From: CAMTWB01 sp037441775
Lineage (GTDB): Bacteria > Desulfobacterota > Syntrophia > Syntrophales > CAMTWB01
Direction: 5' to 3'
Length of the DNA: 38,058 bases
Assembly (NCBI GenBank): GCA_037441775.1
Contig: JBBIRO010000030.1
Location: 1-38,058, forward strand
Part shown: piece after piece, positions 1 to 7,576 of the stretch
How the letters are laid out: the number at the start of each line of letters is the position of its first letter
How positions within the stretch are numbered: position 1 is the first letter of the stretch
Program-made: the position numbers and the translations under genes
The notes under the pieces: generated by a model
Told to the model about the DNA's origin: nothing
What the model saw: only the letters and a program-made list of their open reading frames with translations
Databases searched by the model: none

Positions 1-26
1 TGCTTAGCCTGCCCAAGCCCGACGTC

Positions 27-719
27 ATGACCGGCAACTCCCTCATTGCCGGAAATGATCTGCCGCCAAGCCCGAAAGTCCTGCTGCTGTTATTGGATGG
101 CTGGGGATTCCGGGACGAAACCGGAGGGAACATGATCGCCAGGGCTCATACTCCCGGTATGGACTGCGCCTGGAGTAGCCACCCTCACGCCGTTCTGCAG
201 GCCGCCGGCCGGAGCGTGGGGCTGCCGGAGAAAACAGTTGGCAACTCCGAGGCCGGCCACGTTCATCTCGGTGCCGGCCGCCGGATATATTCCGACCGGG
301 TAAGGATTGATCGGGCCATTGCCGACGGCTCCTTTTTTACCAACGAAGCCTTCCTCAAGGTCATGACTCAAGTGAAGAAGAACGCGACCGCCCTTCATCT
401 CTTGGGGATCGTTTCTTTTTTCAGCTCCCACGGCTCCATTGAACATCTCTTTGCCTTGATGGAGCTCGCCCGCCGGGAGAAGCTTCCGGAAGTATATATC
501 CATGCCATGCTGGGCCGCCGTGGCGAGCTGCCGGAAAGCGGCGCCGCCTATCTGGAGAAGGTCGAAAAGAAGGCTGCTGACCTGGGGGTCGGCAAACTGG
601 TTTCGGTGATAGGCCGTTACTGGTCGTTGGACCGGGAAGAAAACTGGGACAGGATAGAAAAGACCTACCGGATGCTGGTGTATGGCGAGGGAGTGGCGGT
701 CGGGAAAGGATTGAATTGA
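27..719 (+). CDS. Shortened iPGM-like protein (N-terminal part of phosphoglycerate mutase)
   Basis: The product matches the first half of 2,3-bisphosphoglycerate-independent phosphoglycerate mutase, which interconverts 3- and 2-phosphoglycerate. Visible motifs are LLLLDGWGF (first metal-ligand Asp), GNSEAGH (nucleophile Ser), IEHLFALMELA, GRYWSLDRE (two substrate Arg) and WDRIEKTY..LVYGEG. The family is normally about 510-550 residues; this frame stops cleanly after 230, so the C-terminal phosphatase half with most metal ligands is absent. The usual SDGGVHSH reads SFFSSHGS and LDGRDT reads LGRRGE, so the conserved Asp that follows the substrate Arg is lost. The frame is open to the left edge and the ATG at 27 has no clear ribosome binding site, so the gene may begin outside the window. 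It lies 3 bases before the macro-domain gene. It is either a decayed mutase or a repurposed paralogue; full mutase activity is unlikely. Confidence 0.75.
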   Translation: MTGNSLIAGNDLPPSPKVLLLLLDGWGFRDETGGNMIARAHTPGMDCAWSSHPHAVLQAAGRSVGLPEKTVGNSEAGHVHLGAGRRIYSDRVRIDRAIADGSFFTNEAFLKVMTQVKKNATALHLLGIVSFFSSHGSIEHLFALMELARREKLPEVYIHAMLGRRGELPESGAAYLEKVEKKAADLGVGKLVSVIGRYWSLDREENWDRIEKTYRMLVYGEGVAVGKGLN

Positions 720-722
720 TTA

Positions 723-1301
723 ATGGAAATCATGATCAACAAAACCCTGTTGCAACTGGTGAAGGGAGATATCACTAAGGAGTCTGTCGACGCTATAGTC
801 AATGCCGCCAATTCCGCTTTAGCGGGCGGCGCCGGAGTGGACGGAGCGATTCATTCCGCTGGCGGGCCCACCATAATGCAGGAGTGCCGGCGGATCGGGG
901 GCTGCCCGGTCGGCCAAGCGGTAATAACCACCGGGGGAAGGCTTTCCGCCCGCTATGTGATCCACACCGTGGGGCCGGTTTACCGGGGAGGCGGGGAAAA
1001 TGAGGAAAGCCTTCTGGCCAGCGCCTACCGGGAGAGCCTGAAGCTGGCGACAGGCCGGGGAATCAAAAGCGTTTCCTTTCCGGCAATCAGCGCCGGGGTT
1101 TACGGCTACCCCAAAGAAGAGGCCGCCCGGATAGCGTTGACTACGATCATCGATTACCTCAAAAAGGAAAATAACCTGATCCTGGTGAGGATGGTTCTCT
1201 ATAGCGACGATATGCTGTCCGTGTTCAACAAGGCAATGTGGAAGATTTTGGGGCCGGGCACCGACAGTGGTACGGATACCCCTGATCGGCCTTTGGTATG
1301 A
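723..1301 (+). CDS. Macro-domain protein, probable O-acetyl-ADP-ribose deacetylase
   Basis: This is a 192-residue single-domain macro protein of the YmdB/MacroD type, which hydrolyses O-acetyl-ADP-ribose or mono-ADP-ribose on proteins. The hallmarks are KGDIT near residue 15, the catalytic-loop signature DAIVNAANSALAGGAGVDGAIH (residues about 24-45), CPVGQAVITTGG, YVIHTVGP and the ADP-ribose loop FPAISAGVYGYP. A GGAAAGGA-like ribosome binding site precedes ATG 723; a second in-frame ATG at 732 is possible. The stop overlaps the leader of the next gene, so the three genes at the left edge look like one operon. Macro domains act on products of sirtuins; a sirtuin is encoded 20 kb to the right, but a link is only inference. 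Confidence 0.9.
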   Translation: MEIMINKTLLQLVKGDITKESVDAIVNAANSALAGGAGVDGAIHSAGGPTIMQECRRIGGCPVGQAVITTGGRLSARYVIHTVGPVYRGGGENEESLLASAYRESLKLATGRGIKSVSFPAISAGVYGYPKEEAARIALTTIIDYLKKENNLILVRMVLYSDDMLSVFNKAMWKILGPGTDSGTDTPDRPLV

Positions 1302-1310
1302 GGAATCCGC

Positions 1311-1823
1311 ATGACGCCCAGAAAGACAAACCGGCAACTAGAGCCTTTGGCCGATATCCTTGATGCGACACTGAAAAAAAGGAAGCTCGACATTGACCGG
1401 GAGCAAGGCCGCTTAAACGCCATCTGGAGGCAGGCGACTGGGCCGCAGATCGCGGCCCAGTCCAAAGCGGAATCACTCAAGAATAATATTTTGTTAGTTA
1501 AGGTCAGTTCTTCCGTCTGGCTGCAGCAGCTGCATTTTGTCAAATCGGATATCCTTGGCATGCTCCGCCCGCTCTCTGCCGCCTCCGATATCAAAGACAT
1601 CCGCTTCTCCCTAGCCACGGCGCCTCCCCCCCATGGCGCTCGGGGCAGGGATGAGAAGCTATCTCTTGATCATCGTTACCTCAAAGACCGGGACAAAAAA
1701 ATGATCGAAGAATGCCGGCAAGGCCCCAAAGATCCGGAATTGGGAGAAATAATCGGCCGTGTCATGACTAAGGAAATAATCCGCCGCCGGATCATCGAAG
1801 CCCGAAGGAAAGACCGGGCCTAA
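1311..1823 (+). CDS. DUF721 domain protein (DciA-like)
   Basis: The 170-residue product carries the DUF721 pattern over roughly residues 8-100: a helical start (LADILDATLKKRKLD), a central W..ATGPQIAAQS segment and the strand-rich NNILLVKVSSSVWLQQLHFVKSDIL. The family includes DciA, the loader or operator of the replicative helicase DnaB in bacteria lacking DnaC. The C-terminal 60 residues are charged and specific to this protein. A GAGGAA ribosome binding site sits 5 bases before ATG 1311, overlapping the stop of the macro gene, so translation is probably coupled. Family assignment is firm; a role in helicase loading is inferred from the family. Confidence 0.8.
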   Translation: MTPRKTNRQLEPLADILDATLKKRKLDIDREQGRLNAIWRQATGPQIAAQSKAESLKNNILLVKVSSSVWLQQLHFVKSDILGMLRPLSAASDIKDIRFSLATAPPPHGARGRDEKLSLDHRYLKDRDKKMIEECRQGPKDPELGEIIGRVMTKEIIRRRIIEARRKDRA

Positions 1824-1866
1824 GCCGGCTGTCAGGGCTCAAAATGCGATCTTAGTCGCGGCCTGC

Positions 1867-3150
1867 TTATTTGGCCTGGATGATCAGGTATTTCTTTTTG
1901 CCCTTCCTAAGCCTGATGCGGCCATCGTCGTCGGCGTTTTTCAGGCAGATGAGCTCATCGAAAGAGGCAATCGGTCTTTCCCCCACATAACCGCCCCCCT
2001 GGGACAAAAGCCTCCTGGCCTCCCCTTTAGATGAGCAAAGCCCGCCCGTAAAAAACAATTCGCAGGCCGGTATCCCCCGCTGCAGTTCTTCCCGGGACTT
2101 TACTATTACCGGCAGGGCGGTAACATCAGCGGCGGCTCCCGCTCGCGGGATGGAGCTGGACGGAAAAAAATTGTTTGGCAGATCCCGGCTGCCGAAGGCC
2201 GCCGCGGAGGATCGCCAGGCCGCCTGGGCGGCTTCCACCCCGTGGGTGATCCGGGTGGCCTCGTAGGCCAGTATCGTCTTGGCCAGGTTCAGTTCCTGAT
2301 CGCGCAGGTTTTGTATTTGCCTTATCTCGTCGAGCGGCAGAAAGGTGAAGAGGGCCAGAAAACGCTCCACATCGGCATCGTCCGTGTTTACCCAGAATTG
2401 ATAGTACTCGTAGGGCGAGGTGAGTGAGGCATCCAGCCAGACGGCTCCCTTTTCTGTTTTGCCCATCTTGTGGCCCGCGGCGGTGGTCAAGAGAGGAAAG
2501 GTGAGACAGTGGGCCATGACCCCCTCTTCCCGCCGGATGAGGTCCACCCCGGCCAGCATGTTGCCCCACTGGTCGTTGCCTCCCAGTTGCATGAGACAGC
2601 CTTCGGTTCGGTGCAGGTGGAGAAAATCGTAAGCCTGCAGGAGCATGTAATTGAATTCGATGAAATTGAGGCCCTTCTCCAGCCGGTTGCGATAGCTTTC
2701 CGCGGCAAGCATCTTGTTGACGCTGAAATGGCGGCCGATATCCCGGAGAAACTCGATATAGTTGAGTCTGGTCAGCCAGTCGGCGTTATTCATAAGCAGC
2801 GCCCGGCCGGTGGAAAAATCCAAATAGCGGGAAAATTGAATTTTCATGGCTTCGGCGTTAGAATCGATCTGCTGGCGGGTAAGAACCTGGCGCATCTCGG
2901 TCTTGCCGCTGGGGTCTCCGATCAGCCCGGTCCCACCACCCACGAGAGCGATGGCGCGATGGCCGCTTAAATAGATGTGAGCCAGCCCCATAATGGGGAT
3001 TAGATGGCCGACATGGAGGCTTGCCGCCGTGGGATCGAAGCCGATGTAACAGGTAACTATACCGCGGGTCAGGAGTTCCCGCACCAGGCCCTCGTCGGTG
3101 ACCTGCTCGACAAACCCCCTTTTCTTGAGAGTAGTAAATAGATCTTCCAC
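1867..3150 (-). CDS. tyrS: Tyrosyl-tRNA synthetase
   Basis: The 427-residue product is a class I synthetase charging tRNA-Tyr. The HIGH-type motif appears as HVGH near residue 46, the tyrosine pocket as YIGFDPTA and LQAYDFLHL, NGGNDQWGN-type as LGGNDQWGNM, and the KMSKS-type loop as KMGKT near residue 230. The last 80 residues form an S4 RNA-binding domain (CSSKGEARRLLSQGGGYVGE). The start is GTG with AAGGAG 8 bases upstream. It lies 16 bases downstream of the YmdB-type gene and is the last gene of the minus-strand rny operon. Length and motifs are normal for the TyrRS family with KMSKS in its KMGKT variant. Confidence 0.97.
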   Translation of the reverse strand: MEDLFTTLKKRGFVEQVTDEGLVRELLTRGIVTCYIGFDPTAASLHVGHLIPIMGLAHIYLSGHRAIALVGGGTGLIGDPSGKTEMRQVLTRQQIDSNAEAMKIQFSRYLDFSTGRALLMNNADWLTRLNYIEFLRDIGRHFSVNKMLAAESYRNRLEKGLNFIEFNYMLLQAYDFLHLHRTEGCLMQLGGNDQWGNMLAGVDLIRREEGVMAHCLTFPLLTTAAGHKMGKTEKGAVWLDASLTSPYEYYQFWVNTDDADVERFLALFTFLPLDEIRQIQNLRDQELNLAKTILAYEATRITHGVEAAQAAWRSSAAAFGSRDLPNNFFPSSSIPRAGAAADVTALPVIVKSREELQRGIPACELFFTGGLCSSKGEARRLLSQGGGYVGERPIASFDELICLKNADDDGRIRLRKGKKKYLIIQAK

Positions 3151-3166
3151 TGTAAAATCTCCTTTT

Positions 3167-3970
3167 TTACGGGTGGCTGTCTCTCAGCGGGACATTCAAC
3201 CGCTCAATCGCCCGGCTTTTACCGGTCTCTTCGTCGATATCCAAAACCACTCCCTGGAGCCGGACATTTTCCCGGGCCACTTCGAAACGGTTGGGAATCT
3301 GGCGGATGAAGCGTTCGATGATCAGTTCCCGCTTGATGCCTATTACCGAATCATGAGGGCCGGTCATGCCGACGTCGCTGATGTAGGCCGCGCCACCGGC
3401 CATGATTTCCTCATCGGCGGTCTGAACATGGGTGTGGGTGCCCAAAACGGCGCTTACCCGGTCGGCCAGGAAGTAGCCAAGAGCTTTTTTTTCCGAAGTC
3501 GCCTCAGCGTGGAAGTCCACGATGATAACCGGCGTCTTCTCTTTAAAACGGTTGATTTCCTGCTCGGCTACCCGGAAGGGACAGTCCACGGGGGTCATGA
3601 ATACGCGGCCCGCCAGATTTATTACCCCGACGCCAATTCCCTCCCTGGTCCAAAAAACTACACTCCCCGTCCCGGGGGTTCCCGGTGGGTAATTTGCCGG
3701 ACGGATAAAATCCCGGTAGTCGCCGATAAAATCGAGGGTTTCCCGTTTGTCCCAGACGTGGTTTCCCGAGGTGAGGACATCGATTTGGCAATCAAAGAGC
3801 TCCTCCACAATATCTTTGGTAATGCCAAAACCGGCGGCGGCGTTTTCACCATTGGCAATGACCAGCGATGCCTCATGGTGAGATATAAGCTCCGGCAGCA
3901 GCTCCCGGACGGCCCTACGCCCCGGTTTTCCAACAATGTCGCCGATAAAAAGTATCTTCAAGCCTGGCAC
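3167..3970 (-). CDS. YmdB-family metallophosphoesterase (TIGR00282 type)
   Basis: The 267-residue product has the calcineurin-like metal-site series: GDIVGKPGR near the N-terminus, ANGENAA, TSGNHVWDK, DFHAEATSEK and GTHTHVQTADE. Members of this family are di-metal phosphodiesterases; YmdB of Bacillus subtilis hydrolyses 2',3'-cyclic nucleotides and acts with RNase Y. The gene follows rny directly: the GTG at 3970 touches the rny stop codon. A TTG three codons in (3961), preceded by AGGTG, would give the usual family start MKILFIGDIVG and is at least as likely. The rny-ymdB pairing is conserved widely and supports a role in RNA turnover or nucleotide signalling. Confidence 0.9.
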   Translation of the reverse strand: MPGLKILFIGDIVGKPGRRAVRELLPELISHHEASLVIANGENAAAGFGITKDIVEELFDCQIDVLTSGNHVWDKRETLDFIGDYRDFIRPANYPPGTPGTGSVVFWTREGIGVGVINLAGRVFMTPVDCPFRVAEQEINRFKEKTPVIIVDFHAEATSEKKALGYFLADRVSAVLGTHTHVQTADEEIMAGGAAYISDVGMTGPHDSVIGIKRELIIERFIRQIPNRFEVARENVRLQGVVLDIDEETGKSRAIERLNVPLRDSHP

Positions 3971-5542
3971 CTATTTCGCAAAATCAGAAAATCTGGTTTC
4001 CCGGATGATAGTGACCTTGATGTGGCCGGGATAGGTCAAATCGGTTTCTATCTTCTTGATAATATCCCGGCAGAGCATCACGGTTTCCGAATCGGAAATC
4101 TTGTCGTTTTCCACCATGATTCTTATTTCGCGGCCGGCCTGGATTGCGAAGCACTTGTCCACGCCGTTGAAGGAGTTGGCGATTCGTTCCAGGTCTTCCA
4201 GTCTTTTGACGTATGATTCCAACATTTCCCGTCGGGCGCCCGGACGTGCTGCCGACAGGGTATCCGCCGCTTGGACCAGGACGGCCAGGATGCTGTTGTT
4301 GCGGCCGTCTTCATGATGGGAGGCGATGGCCTGGACGATATTTTTGGACTCGCCGAACCGACGGGCGAAATCGGCGCCGATGGCTGCATGCTGACCCTCC
4401 ACCTTGTGGTCCATGGCCTTGCCGATATCGTGCAAAAGGCCGGCCCTCTTCGCCTCCTTGACGTTCATCTTAAGCTCAGCGGCCATCATGCCGGTGAGAT
4501 AGGCAACATCAATGGAATGCTGGAGGACGTTCTGGGAATAGCTGGTGCGGTACTTGAGGCTGCCTAGGAGGGTAATTATCTCCGGGTGAATGTCGTGAAC
4601 ACCCACGTCAAAAGATGCCCGCTGGCCAGTTTCCCGGATAATGTTTTCCACCTCGGTTCGGACCTTCTTGACCACCTCTTCGATCCGGCCGGGGTGAATC
4701 CGGCCGTCCGCGATGAGCCGTTCGATGGAGAGCCTGGCCACCTCCCTACGGACCGGATCAAAGCTTGACAAGACCACCGCCTCCGGCGTGTCGTCAACGA
4801 TCAAGTCGATCCCGGTTGCGGCTTCAATAGCCCGGATATTACGGCCTTCCCGCCCGATTATCCGGCCTTTCATCTCATCGTTGGGCAGGCTGACCACCGA
4901 AACAGTCTTTTCAGTCACCACATCGCCTGCGTAACGCTGAATCGCATAGGCGACGATATCGCATGACTTGCGATCCGCCGTAAGAAGCGCCTCATCTTCG
5001 ATCTTTCTGATCATAACCGCAACGTCGTGCCTTGCTTCAGCTTCCATGTCCCGGATCAACTGGGCCTTAGCCTGCTGCGCTGTAAAGCCGGCGATTACCT
5101 CCAGCTTTTGTCGTTGTTCCTGGATGAGACGTTCCACCCGCTCCTGTTTTTCGGTTAAATTACCCTCCCGCTGCAGCAGTGAGCGCTCGCGGTTTTCAAT
5201 CGCGGCCTCCTTCTGGGTCTGCAGTTCCAGTCGTTTTTCCAGATTCTCTTCCTTTAACCTCAGGCGGCGATCCAGATTCTCAAGCTCGCTTTTCCTTTCC
5301 CTGGCTTCCTTTTCGTTTTCCACCTTCTGCTTCAAAAGGTTTTCCTTGGCCAGCAGGACGGCCTCTTTCTTAATTGTTTCGGCTTCTTTCTTGGCTTCCT
5401 CTAAAATTCGATTGGAAAGCTCCTCGGAGGAATCAAGTCGCTTGCGGGAAATGGTCTGGCTGATAAAGTATCCCAGGATGGCGCCCAGCGTAACCGCCAC
5501 AACAATAAAAAGAAGTATCAAACTGATCTTGTCCAAATTCAC
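3971..5542 (-). CDS. rny: Ribonuclease Y
   Basis: A membrane-anchored endoribonuclease that starts mRNA decay. From the chosen start the product is 523 residues: one N-terminal membrane helix (about 5-27), a long coiled coil (about 30-200, rich in KEEAETIKKEA-like heptads), a KH RNA-binding domain (GRIIGREGRNIRAIEAATGIDL) and an HD metal-dependent nuclease domain (LLHDIGKAMDH). The frame is open to 5641, but the GTG at 5542 has AGGAG 8 bases upstream, gives the normal family length and N-terminus, and lies downstream of a good promoter at 5592-5620, so the longer form is rejected. It heads the rny-ymdB-tyrS operon. Confidence 0.95.
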   Translation of the reverse strand: MNLDKISLILLFIVVAVTLGAILGYFISQTISRKRLDSSEELSNRILEEAKKEAETIKKEAVLLAKENLLKQKVENEKEARERKSELENLDRRLRLKEENLEKRLELQTQKEAAIENRERSLLQREGNLTEKQERVERLIQEQRQKLEVIAGFTAQQAKAQLIRDMEAEARHDVAVMIRKIEDEALLTADRKSCDIVAYAIQRYAGDVVTEKTVSVVSLPNDEMKGRIIGREGRNIRAIEAATGIDLIVDDTPEAVVLSSFDPVRREVARLSIERLIADGRIHPGRIEEVVKKVRTEVENIIRETGQRASFDVGVHDIHPEIITLLGSLKYRTSYSQNVLQHSIDVAYLTGMMAAELKMNVKEAKRAGLLHDIGKAMDHKVEGQHAAIGADFARRFGESKNIVQAIASHHEDGRNNSILAVLVQAADTLSAARPGARREMLESYVKRLEDLERIANSFNGVDKCFAIQAGREIRIMVENDKISDSETVMLCRDIIKKIETDLTYPGHIKVTIIRETRFSDFAK

Positions 5543-5591
5543 ACCCCCCGCTCCTGGCTGGAGCCGTCTGGCCGAGCCCAGGATTAAGTAT

Positions 5592-5620
5592 TTTATAATC
5601 CGGATTGCATGGCGCAACAA
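5592..5620 (-). promoter_or_regulatory. Predicted sigma-70 promoter of rny
   Basis: Reading the minus strand, TTGTTG (5620-5615) and TATAAA (5597-5592) are separated by 17 bases. Transcription would begin near 5585, about 43 bases before the GTG start of rny. It lies between the probable 6S RNA and rny, so rny can be expressed independently of zapA. Confidence 0.5.
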
Positions 5621-5714
5621 TGCCATGACCGGACAATTCATTTACAAAAAGAGGCCGCTTACAAAAAAGATTTAACTCGGAGATGGCAGTTTCCGGGGGC
5701 AGGGTGGCTTGGCG

Positions 5715-5868
5715 GGCTAAATTTAGGACCCCCGCCGATGCCGTGTTAACGTTCTTTTTGAACCCCGCAACAAAGTGGGCGCCATGCTTACCGCTTCAGG
5801 CTCATCAGCTAAGCCCCCAAGGGGTCAGGCTGACTTGCACACCGCGACAAGGAAAGGCTCCCGGTTCC
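5715..5868 (-). ncRNA. ssrS: Probable 6S RNA
   Basis: This gene-free stretch directly follows zapA on the same strand, the classical position of 6S RNA, which mimics an open promoter and sequesters sigma-70 RNA polymerase. On the minus strand, CCTTGTCG (5852-5845) can pair with CGGCGGGG (5737-5730), followed inward by GTGT with ACAC after a small internal loop, giving the long closing stem. Inside it, segments resemble E. coli 6S in order: GTGTGCAAG..CAG..TGACCCC, GGTAAGCATG and GGGTTC..GAACGTTA. A GGCGGG...CCCGCC palindrome around CTAAATTTAG lies at the 3' side. The ends are approximate. No covariance search could be run, so this rests on position, pairing and resemblance. Confidence 0.5.
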
Positions 5869-5923
5869 AAGGTGTTAGCTCAAAAAATGAAAAGTTAATC
5901 ACGCACATCGCAGGGGATAAAAA

Positions 5924-6202
5924 CTATCTCAAATCGTTTAAAAGTCTGATTAAATTATCCGATTTATCTTCCAGCTGACTACAAATCATATCGTTGGCGT
6001 TTTTGAGCTTGTAATAGTCATCCGCAACGTTCAAAGCGGCCAGAATGGCGACCGTCAAGGCGCTGGCTCCGGCGGTTCTTGTTTGTATTTCCTGAACCTT
6101 GTCGCTGACATAACGGACAACTTCCGTCACGTAATCATCCCCTGAATCATGCATAACCGAGATATTCTGCCCCAGAATCGTTATATTGAAGCGTTTCCTC
6201 AA
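5924..6202 (-). CDS. zapA: Cell division protein ZapA
   Basis: The 92-residue product has the ZapA layout: an N-terminal strand region (RFNITILGQNISVMHDSGDDYVTEVVRYVSDKVQEI), a conserved middle (ALTVAILAALNVADDYYKLK) and a C-terminal coiled-coil helix. ZapA dimers bundle FtsZ protofilaments at the Z-ring. Its length is typical. It lies 24 bases downstream of a zapB-like coiled-coil gene on the same strand and just upstream of the probable 6S RNA, an arrangement seen in many proteobacteria. Confidence 0.92.
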   Translation of the reverse strand: MRKRFNITILGQNISVMHDSGDDYVTEVVRYVSDKVQEIQTRTAGASALTVAILAALNVADDYYKLKNANDMICSQLEDKSDNLIRLLNDLR

Positions 6203-6226
6203 ACCGCACCCCTTAAAACCGCAAGG

Positions 6227-6442
6227 TTACGCGTTTACATCCTGAAGCATATCCAGCAGTGAGTCCACCCTTGTGCGTACCGATTCCCTCTCTTCGTCCC
6301 ATCCCCTTATTTTTGCCCTTGCCTCTTCGAGTTCCAGCTCCCGGGTTTTCAAGAGTCCTTCTAATTCTTCATTGCGCCGCTTAAGCAGGCTGTACTCCCC
6401 AACTACCCGCTGTATCCTGTTTTCCAACTCGGAAAATTTCAA
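6227..6442 (-). CDS. ZapB-like coiled-coil protein
   Basis: From the chosen start the product is 71 residues and almost wholly coiled coil, with leucine-spaced heptads (LENRIQRVVGEYSLLKRRNEELEGLL). Small coiled-coil proteins directly before zapA are usually ZapB-like and stack on ZapA at the division ring. The frame runs on to a TTG at 6493, but the TTG at 6442 is preceded by AGGTGG at suitable spacing and gives the compact (M)KFSELENRIQ start common in this family. The function is inferred from position and shape, since sequence conservation in ZapB is low. Confidence 0.6.
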   Translation of the reverse strand: MKFSELENRIQRVVGEYSLLKRRNEELEGLLKTRELELEEARAKIRGWDEERESVRTRVDSLLDMLQDVNA

Positions 6443-6616
6443 AAGTTCCACCTGTTCACCAAATAATTCATATGAGGCAGAGTGCCTGACCAATCTATTA
6501 AAACCATCCCTTGCAATCAGTGCTTTGTTGGCATTATGACAACCGTTTTTTCAAAAGTCAAGTTTTTATTACTATTGGCCCGGTGCAAAACAAGGCTTTC
6601 GTACATTGCAGCGATA

Positions 6617-6653
6617 AAACAGAAACTGTTTGCATATAACAGGCGATGCCTGT
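6617..6653. promoter_or_regulatory. Pair of adjacent palindromes upstream of the zinc-ribbon gene
   Basis: Two perfect inverted repeats lie 22 bases apart, start to start: AAACAG-AAA-CTGTTT (6617-6631) and ACAGGC-GAT-GCCTGT (6639-6653). Both have ACAG...CTGT arms with 3-base centres and sit 32-68 bases before the ATG at 6685, in the divergent gap between the zapB-like and zinc-ribbon genes. Two turns of spacing suggests a double operator for a dimeric regulator, but the regulator is unknown. The second palindrome is flanked by ATAT on both sides. Confidence 0.4.
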
Positions 6654-6684
6654 ATATTTCGCCGCAAAAATGAAGGAGCTAAAC

Positions 6685-6984
6685 ATGAAACCCAGTGAGC
6701 GCGAAGAGGAATACATGGCGCGGATGGAGTTTGAGCGGAAGAAGCGCCTGAGGGAAGAGGTGGAACGCCAGATTAGCGAGGAAGAGAAAAAGCGTCTCAA
6801 GGACCTCCACTACATGAAATGCCCCAAGTGCGGGATGGACTTAATAGAGATCGATTACCAGAAGGTAAAGGTTGACAAGTGCTCTCACTGCGATGGCGTT
6901 TGGTTCGACGCTGGCGAGATGGAGGAGGCCGCAGCTATGGAAAAGAGCACTCTGGATAAGTTGTTCAGCGTTTTTAAGCGCTAG
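6685..6984 (+). CDS. TFIIB-type zinc-ribbon protein (zf-TFIIB)
   Basis: The 99-residue product has a charged helical first half and a zinc ribbon, CPKCGMDL...KCSHCDGVWFDAGEME, matching the zf-TFIIB pattern CPxCG..CxxCxGxWxDxGE. Proteins of this family are common in proteobacteria and their role is not established. ATG 6685 is chosen because AAGGAG ends 6 bases before it; the frame is open upstream to 6646 but that part has no ribosome binding site. Two palindromes lie in the leader. It is followed, after 92 bases, by purE on the same strand, though a functional link to purine synthesis is not apparent. Confidence 0.8.
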   Translation: MKPSEREEEYMARMEFERKKRLREEVERQISEEEKKRLKDLHYMKCPKCGMDLIEIDYQKVKVDKCSHCDGVWFDAGEMEEAAAMEKSTLDKLFSVFKR

Positions 6985-7076
6985 CGGAAATTGCTTTCGG
7001 TATGGCAGAAAACGGGGAGGCTGGGCAGGCTTTTTACCCGATCCCGGGCAGACGGCCCGCCGTCAGGGAGGCAAGT

Positions 7077-7574
7077 ATGAAACAGGAAGCTCAAGTCGGA
7101 ATAATCATGGGCAGCAAGAGTGATCTTGCGGTTATGAAAAAAGCCTGCCATATCTTGGATGAACTGGGGGTTTCCTTCGAGGTGTCAATCAAGTCCGCCC
7201 ACCGGACCCCGGATGAGATGTTCCGCTATGCCGAGACCGCCTCCGCCCGGGGGATTGAGGTAATCATTGCCGGGGCTGGCGGGGCGGCTCATCTGCCGGG
7301 CATGACGGCGGCTAAGACCACACTGCCGGTAATCGGCGTCCCGGTTCCTTCGGCCAACTTAAACGGTCTGGATTCGCTTCTTTCCATCGTGCAGATGCCC
7401 GCCGGGATACCGGTCGCCACTGTAGCGATCGGAAACGCCGCAAATGCCGGGCTTTTGGCGGCCCGGATTTTAGGGATCAAGTACCCGGAAATCCGGCGGC
7501 GATTAGAATACTACATGGAGAAAATGAGAGACAGCGTGGCAACAATGGAAATTGCGCCTCAGGAGCTGGCCTGA
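7077..7574 (+). CDS. purE: N5-carboxyaminoimidazole ribonucleotide mutase
   Basis: The 165-residue product is a class I PurE, which moves the carboxyl group of N5-CAIR to carbon to give CAIR in purine synthesis. Motifs are GIIMGSKSDLAVM at the N-terminus, SAHRTPDEM, AGAGGAAHLPGM (active-site loop) and GVPVPSANLNGLDSLLSIVQMPAGIPVATVAIG. The frame is open from 7002, but ATG 7077 has AGGGAGG 5 bases upstream and gives the standard start just before the first strand. purK starts 2 bases after its stop, so the two consecutive enzymes are made from one transcript, as usual for class I PurE. Confidence 0.96.
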   Translation: MKQEAQVGIIMGSKSDLAVMKKACHILDELGVSFEVSIKSAHRTPDEMFRYAETASARGIEVIIAGAGGAAHLPGMTAAKTTLPVIGVPVPSANLNGLDSLLSIVQMPAGIPVATVAIGNAANAGLLAARILGIKYPEIRRRLEYYMEKMRDSVATMEIAPQELA

Positions 7575-7576
7575 TC

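Noticed and set aside
3098..4216. 372-codon plus-strand open frame across the tyrS, ymdB and rny junctions
   Set aside because: It crosses three well-supported genes on the other strand and resembles no family.
5642..5923. Small plus-strand open frames opposite the probable 6S RNA
   Set aside because: They lack ribosome binding sites and cover a stretch with RNA-like pairing and conserved gene order.
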